A stretch of DNA of 64,000 bases from Bradyrhizobium sp. AZCC 2262. GTDB taxonomy: Bacteria > Pseudomonadota > Alphaproteobacteria > Rhizobiales > Xanthobacteraceae. Below the pieces are notes generated by a model. The model was given only the letters and a program-made list of their open reading frames with translations, ran no database searches and had not been told where the DNA came from. Location of the stretch: contig NZ_JAZHRT010000001.1 in NCBI RefSeq assembly GCF_036924535.1, positions 5,022,001-5,086,000 of the forward strand, in the 5' to 3' direction. Below, in pieces: positions 62,065 through 64,000 of the stretch. Made by a program: the position numbers and the translations under genes. Position 1 is the first letter of the stretch; each line of letters opens with the position of its first letter.

Positions 62065-62885
62065 GCCTGCGTCAGATCCTCGGCAAGATCGGGCTCTGGT
62101 TCGCAGTGCTCGTCATCGTATCGCCAGCCATCCTGTTCTTCCTCTGGATGGCCTCGCTGTCGCTAAAATTCGAGGTCGACAACGCCGCCTATCCGCCGGT
62201 CTTCTTCCCCGAGCGCATTGCCTGGAAAAACTACGCCGATGTGCTGGCGTCGAACCGCTTCCTGACCTACTTCGTCAACAGCCTGATCGTGACGGGCAGC
62301 GCCACCGGGCTCGCGATGCTGGTCGGCGTGCCCGCCGGCTATGGGATCGCGCGCATGGCGGCGCACAAATCCGCGATCGTGATCCTGATCGCCCGCATCA
62401 CGCCGGGATTGTCCTATCTCATTCCGCTGTTCCTGCTGTTTCAGTGGCTCGGATTGCTCGGCACGCTGGTGCCGCAGATCATCATCCATCTGGTGGTGAC
62501 GGTGCCGATCGTGATCTGGATCATGATCGGCTATTTCGAGACCACGCCGCTCGAGCTCGAAGAGGCCGCCCTGATCGACGGCGCCACGCGCTGGCAGGTG
62601 TTTCGCCATGTGGCGTTGCCGATCGCGCGGCCGGGACTGGCGGTCGCCTTCATCCTCGCGGTGATCTTCTCCTGGAACAACTTTGTGTTCGGCATCGTGC
62701 TGGCCGGACGGGAAACGCGCACGCTTCCCGTCGCGGTCTACAACATGATCTCGTTCGACCAGTTGAGCTGGGGACCGCTGGCGGCGGCCGCGCTGATCGT
62801 GACGTTCCCGGTGCTGCTGCTGACGGTATTGGCGCAGCGGCAGATCGTTGCCGGGTTGACCGCTGGTGCAGTCAAGGGCGGATAA
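62061..62885 (+). CDS. Sugar-type ABC permease (MalG/UgpE-like)
   Basis: A 274-residue permease starting at the ATGA overlap. The EAA-loop is LEEAALIDGATRWQVFRHVALPIA. The gene for an ATPase does not follow; the next gene, on the opposite strand, begins its stop codon five bases on. The ATPase must be shared or encoded before or beyond this window. Confidence 0.92.
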   Translation: MSLRQILGKIGLWFAVLVIVSPAILFFLWMASLSLKFEVDNAAYPPVFFPERIAWKNYADVLASNRFLTYFVNSLIVTGSATGLAMLVGVPAGYGIARMAAHKSAIVILIARITPGLSYLIPLFLLFQWLGLLGTLVPQIIIHLVVTVPIVIWIMIGYFETTPLELEEAALIDGATRWQVFRHVALPIARPGLAVAFILAVIFSWNNFVFGIVLAGRETRTLPVAVYNMISFDQLSWGPLAAAALIVTFPVLLLTVLAQRQIVAGLTAGAVKGG

Positions 62886-62890
62886 GCCTC

Positions 62891-64000
62891 CTACTCTGCC
62901 GGTGCCGCAACCGGCATGTCCGAATGCGAACTGTAGCTCTCGCCTGGACTCGTCCTCGCCAAGGCGTACAGGCCGCCCGACATCACGAGGTAAGCCAGCG
63001 CGACGCCCGGCGTGACGCCGAGACCGCCGCCGATGCCGACGGCTTCACCGTGCATGAAGCCGAAATAGGTCATGACGGCGCCGGCCAGCGCGAAGGCCGA
63101 AGCCTTGAGGAAATCGCGCTCGATCACGAACACGCCGATCGCACCCAGCACGAGGCCGGCGAGGATCGAGCCGCCGCCCATCACTTCGAGGCCGTGATAG
63201 ATCACGCCTTGCTGCGGCAATGACGCGATCGCAGCGATCTTGACCGCGTCGACCTTGTCGGCCGCAAGTCCGCCTACCGTCTGCGCGGCCATCATGGTCG
63301 AGGCCAACATGGTGTCGATCTGCAACTTAGCCCAGGCCGCCAGATGCGGCGTCAGCGCCAGCACGATCGCGGGCGCATGCTTGACGGGCGTGGTCTGGAA
63401 CGCCTGCGCGCCGATCAGCATGCCGATATAGAGCAGGATCGGCGAGATCGCGACCACGGGCACCAGCGCCAGCAAGACCGAGATGATTCCGAACCAGCTT
63501 AGCAGCACCACTATGATTCCGGTCGCGGCGGAATAGCCGATCCTCCCGCCCATCGCCTTCCAGCCGGGATGGCCGATATAGACGGCGTTGATGAAGGGAT
63601 TGCCCATCAGGCAGCCGATCAGGCTGACGACGCCATCGGCCGTCAGCACCCGCGTGGTCGGATATTCGTCGCCGGCCGCTTCCGCGCTTTCGACATTATC
63701 CATGGCCTCGACGAGGTCATAGATGCCGAACGGAATTGCCGTGACCAGAATGATGCCGAGGAATTCGAAGCCGGAGAAGACGTGACCAACGGCCGGCAAC
63801 GGGACCGAGAAGCCGAAATTCGCAAAGGCATCGCCGACGCCCTTCAGGCTCAGGCCGCCGAGCCCGAGGCCGAACAGGTTCGATCCCCAGGCGATGATCA
63901 TGCCCACCGCAATGGCGACGAGGCCGGCCGGCATGCCCTTCCAATATTTCACGCCGCCGAACCAGCTCACCAGAATGATGGCGAAGCACACCAGCCCGAT
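62891..64000 (-). CDS. NCS2-type permease, C-terminal part (start beyond window)
   Basis: At least 370 codons open to the window edge. It is a multi-segment membrane protein of the nucleobase/xanthine-uracil permease kind: FEFLGIILVTAIPFGIYDLVEAMDNVESAEAAG, DGVVSLIGCLMGNPFINAVYIGHPGWKAMGG, then VPVVAISPILLYIGMLIGAQAF (each in part). The AzgA-like subtype is possible. The protein ends with a short soluble tail. Purine or pyrimidine uptake is the family expectation. Confidence 0.8.
   Translation of the reverse strand: MGLVCFAIILVSWFGGVKYWKGMPAGLVAIAVGMIIAWGSNLFGLGLGGLSLKGVGDAFANFGFSVPLPAVGHVFSGFEFLGIILVTAIPFGIYDLVEAMDNVESAEAAGDEYPTTRVLTADGVVSLIGCLMGNPFINAVYIGHPGWKAMGGRIGYSAATGIIVVLLSWFGIISVLLALVPVVAISPILLYIGMLIGAQAFQTTPVKHAPAIVLALTPHLAAWAKLQIDTMLASTMMAAQTVGGLAADKVDAVKIAAIASLPQQGVIYHGLEVMGGGSILAGLVLGAIGVFVIERDFLKASAFALAGAVMTYFGFMHGEAVGIGGGLGVTPGVALAYLVMSGGLYALARTSPGESYSSHSDMPVAAPAE

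Overview
The window looks like chromosomal DNA of a Bradyrhizobium-type alphaproteobacterium (order Hyphomicrobiales). The basis is high GC with strong third-position bias, many ABC importers for organic compounds, and intergenic palindromic repeats of the kinds scattered through Bradyrhizobium genomes. The genus call is an inference from gene style and recalled repeats, not from a marker gene. There are 52 protein genes, two of them cut by the window edges. I saw no rRNA, tRNA, CRISPR array, transposase, integrase or phage gene.

Layout. (1) 1-3.5 kb: end of nicotinate phosphoribosyltransferase, an O-acetylhomoserine sulfhydrylase coupled to an alpha/beta hydrolase, and a convergent HtrA-like protease without a signal peptide. 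(2) 3.6-8.8 kb: oxidative module with a GMC oxidoreductase, its small partner, a cytochrome P450 and a divergent Baeyer-Villiger-type monooxygenase. (3) 8.8-9.6 kb: a long gene-free stretch of repeats and hairpins. (4) 9.6-20.9 kb: a tight seven-gene minus-strand operon. It holds a tandem CaiB-type CoA-transferase, a complete peptide/nickel-type ABC importer and a single-chain biotin-dependent acyl-CoA carboxylase, headed by an unusual triple half-site. (5) 21.0-29.6 kb: a GntR-centred cluster with two amidohydrolases, a Ssu/Tau-type ABC importer, an NTF2-like protein and an enolase-superfamily enzyme; a 14-bp motif is shared by two promoter regions.

(6) 29.8-36.7 kb: a lone GIY-YIG nuclease gene between two palindromic repeats, then an aminotransferase-HyuB-HyuA-binding protein operon. 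(7) 36.9-40.2 kb: a four-gene operon of a DUF305 protein, a YVTN/YncE propeller, an ECF sigma factor and a membrane anti-sigma factor. (8) 40.3-42.5 kb: an MFS transporter and a CmcJ-like oxidoreductase. (9) 42.7-48.8 kb: a six-gene organosulfur-type acquisition operon. (10) 49-50.4 kb: an SDR with a substituted active site, and an HU protein. (11) 50.8-59.6 kb: a second peptide-type ABC importer with fused ATPases, a DadA-like oxidase, a VOC protein and a Tat-exported LVIVD-repeat protein. (12) 59.8-64 kb: a sugar-type ABC importer without an ATPase in view, and an NCS2-type permease running off the end.

The overall picture is an accessory catabolic region. Several modules each pair a dedicated importer with a few ring-opening, deaminating, CoA-activating or oxygenating enzymes. 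No substrate can be read from sequence alone. The best candidates for something undescribed are the import-activate-carboxylate operon with its triple operator, the ECF/DUF305/propeller operon, and the structured non-coding stretch at 8.9-9.5 kb.
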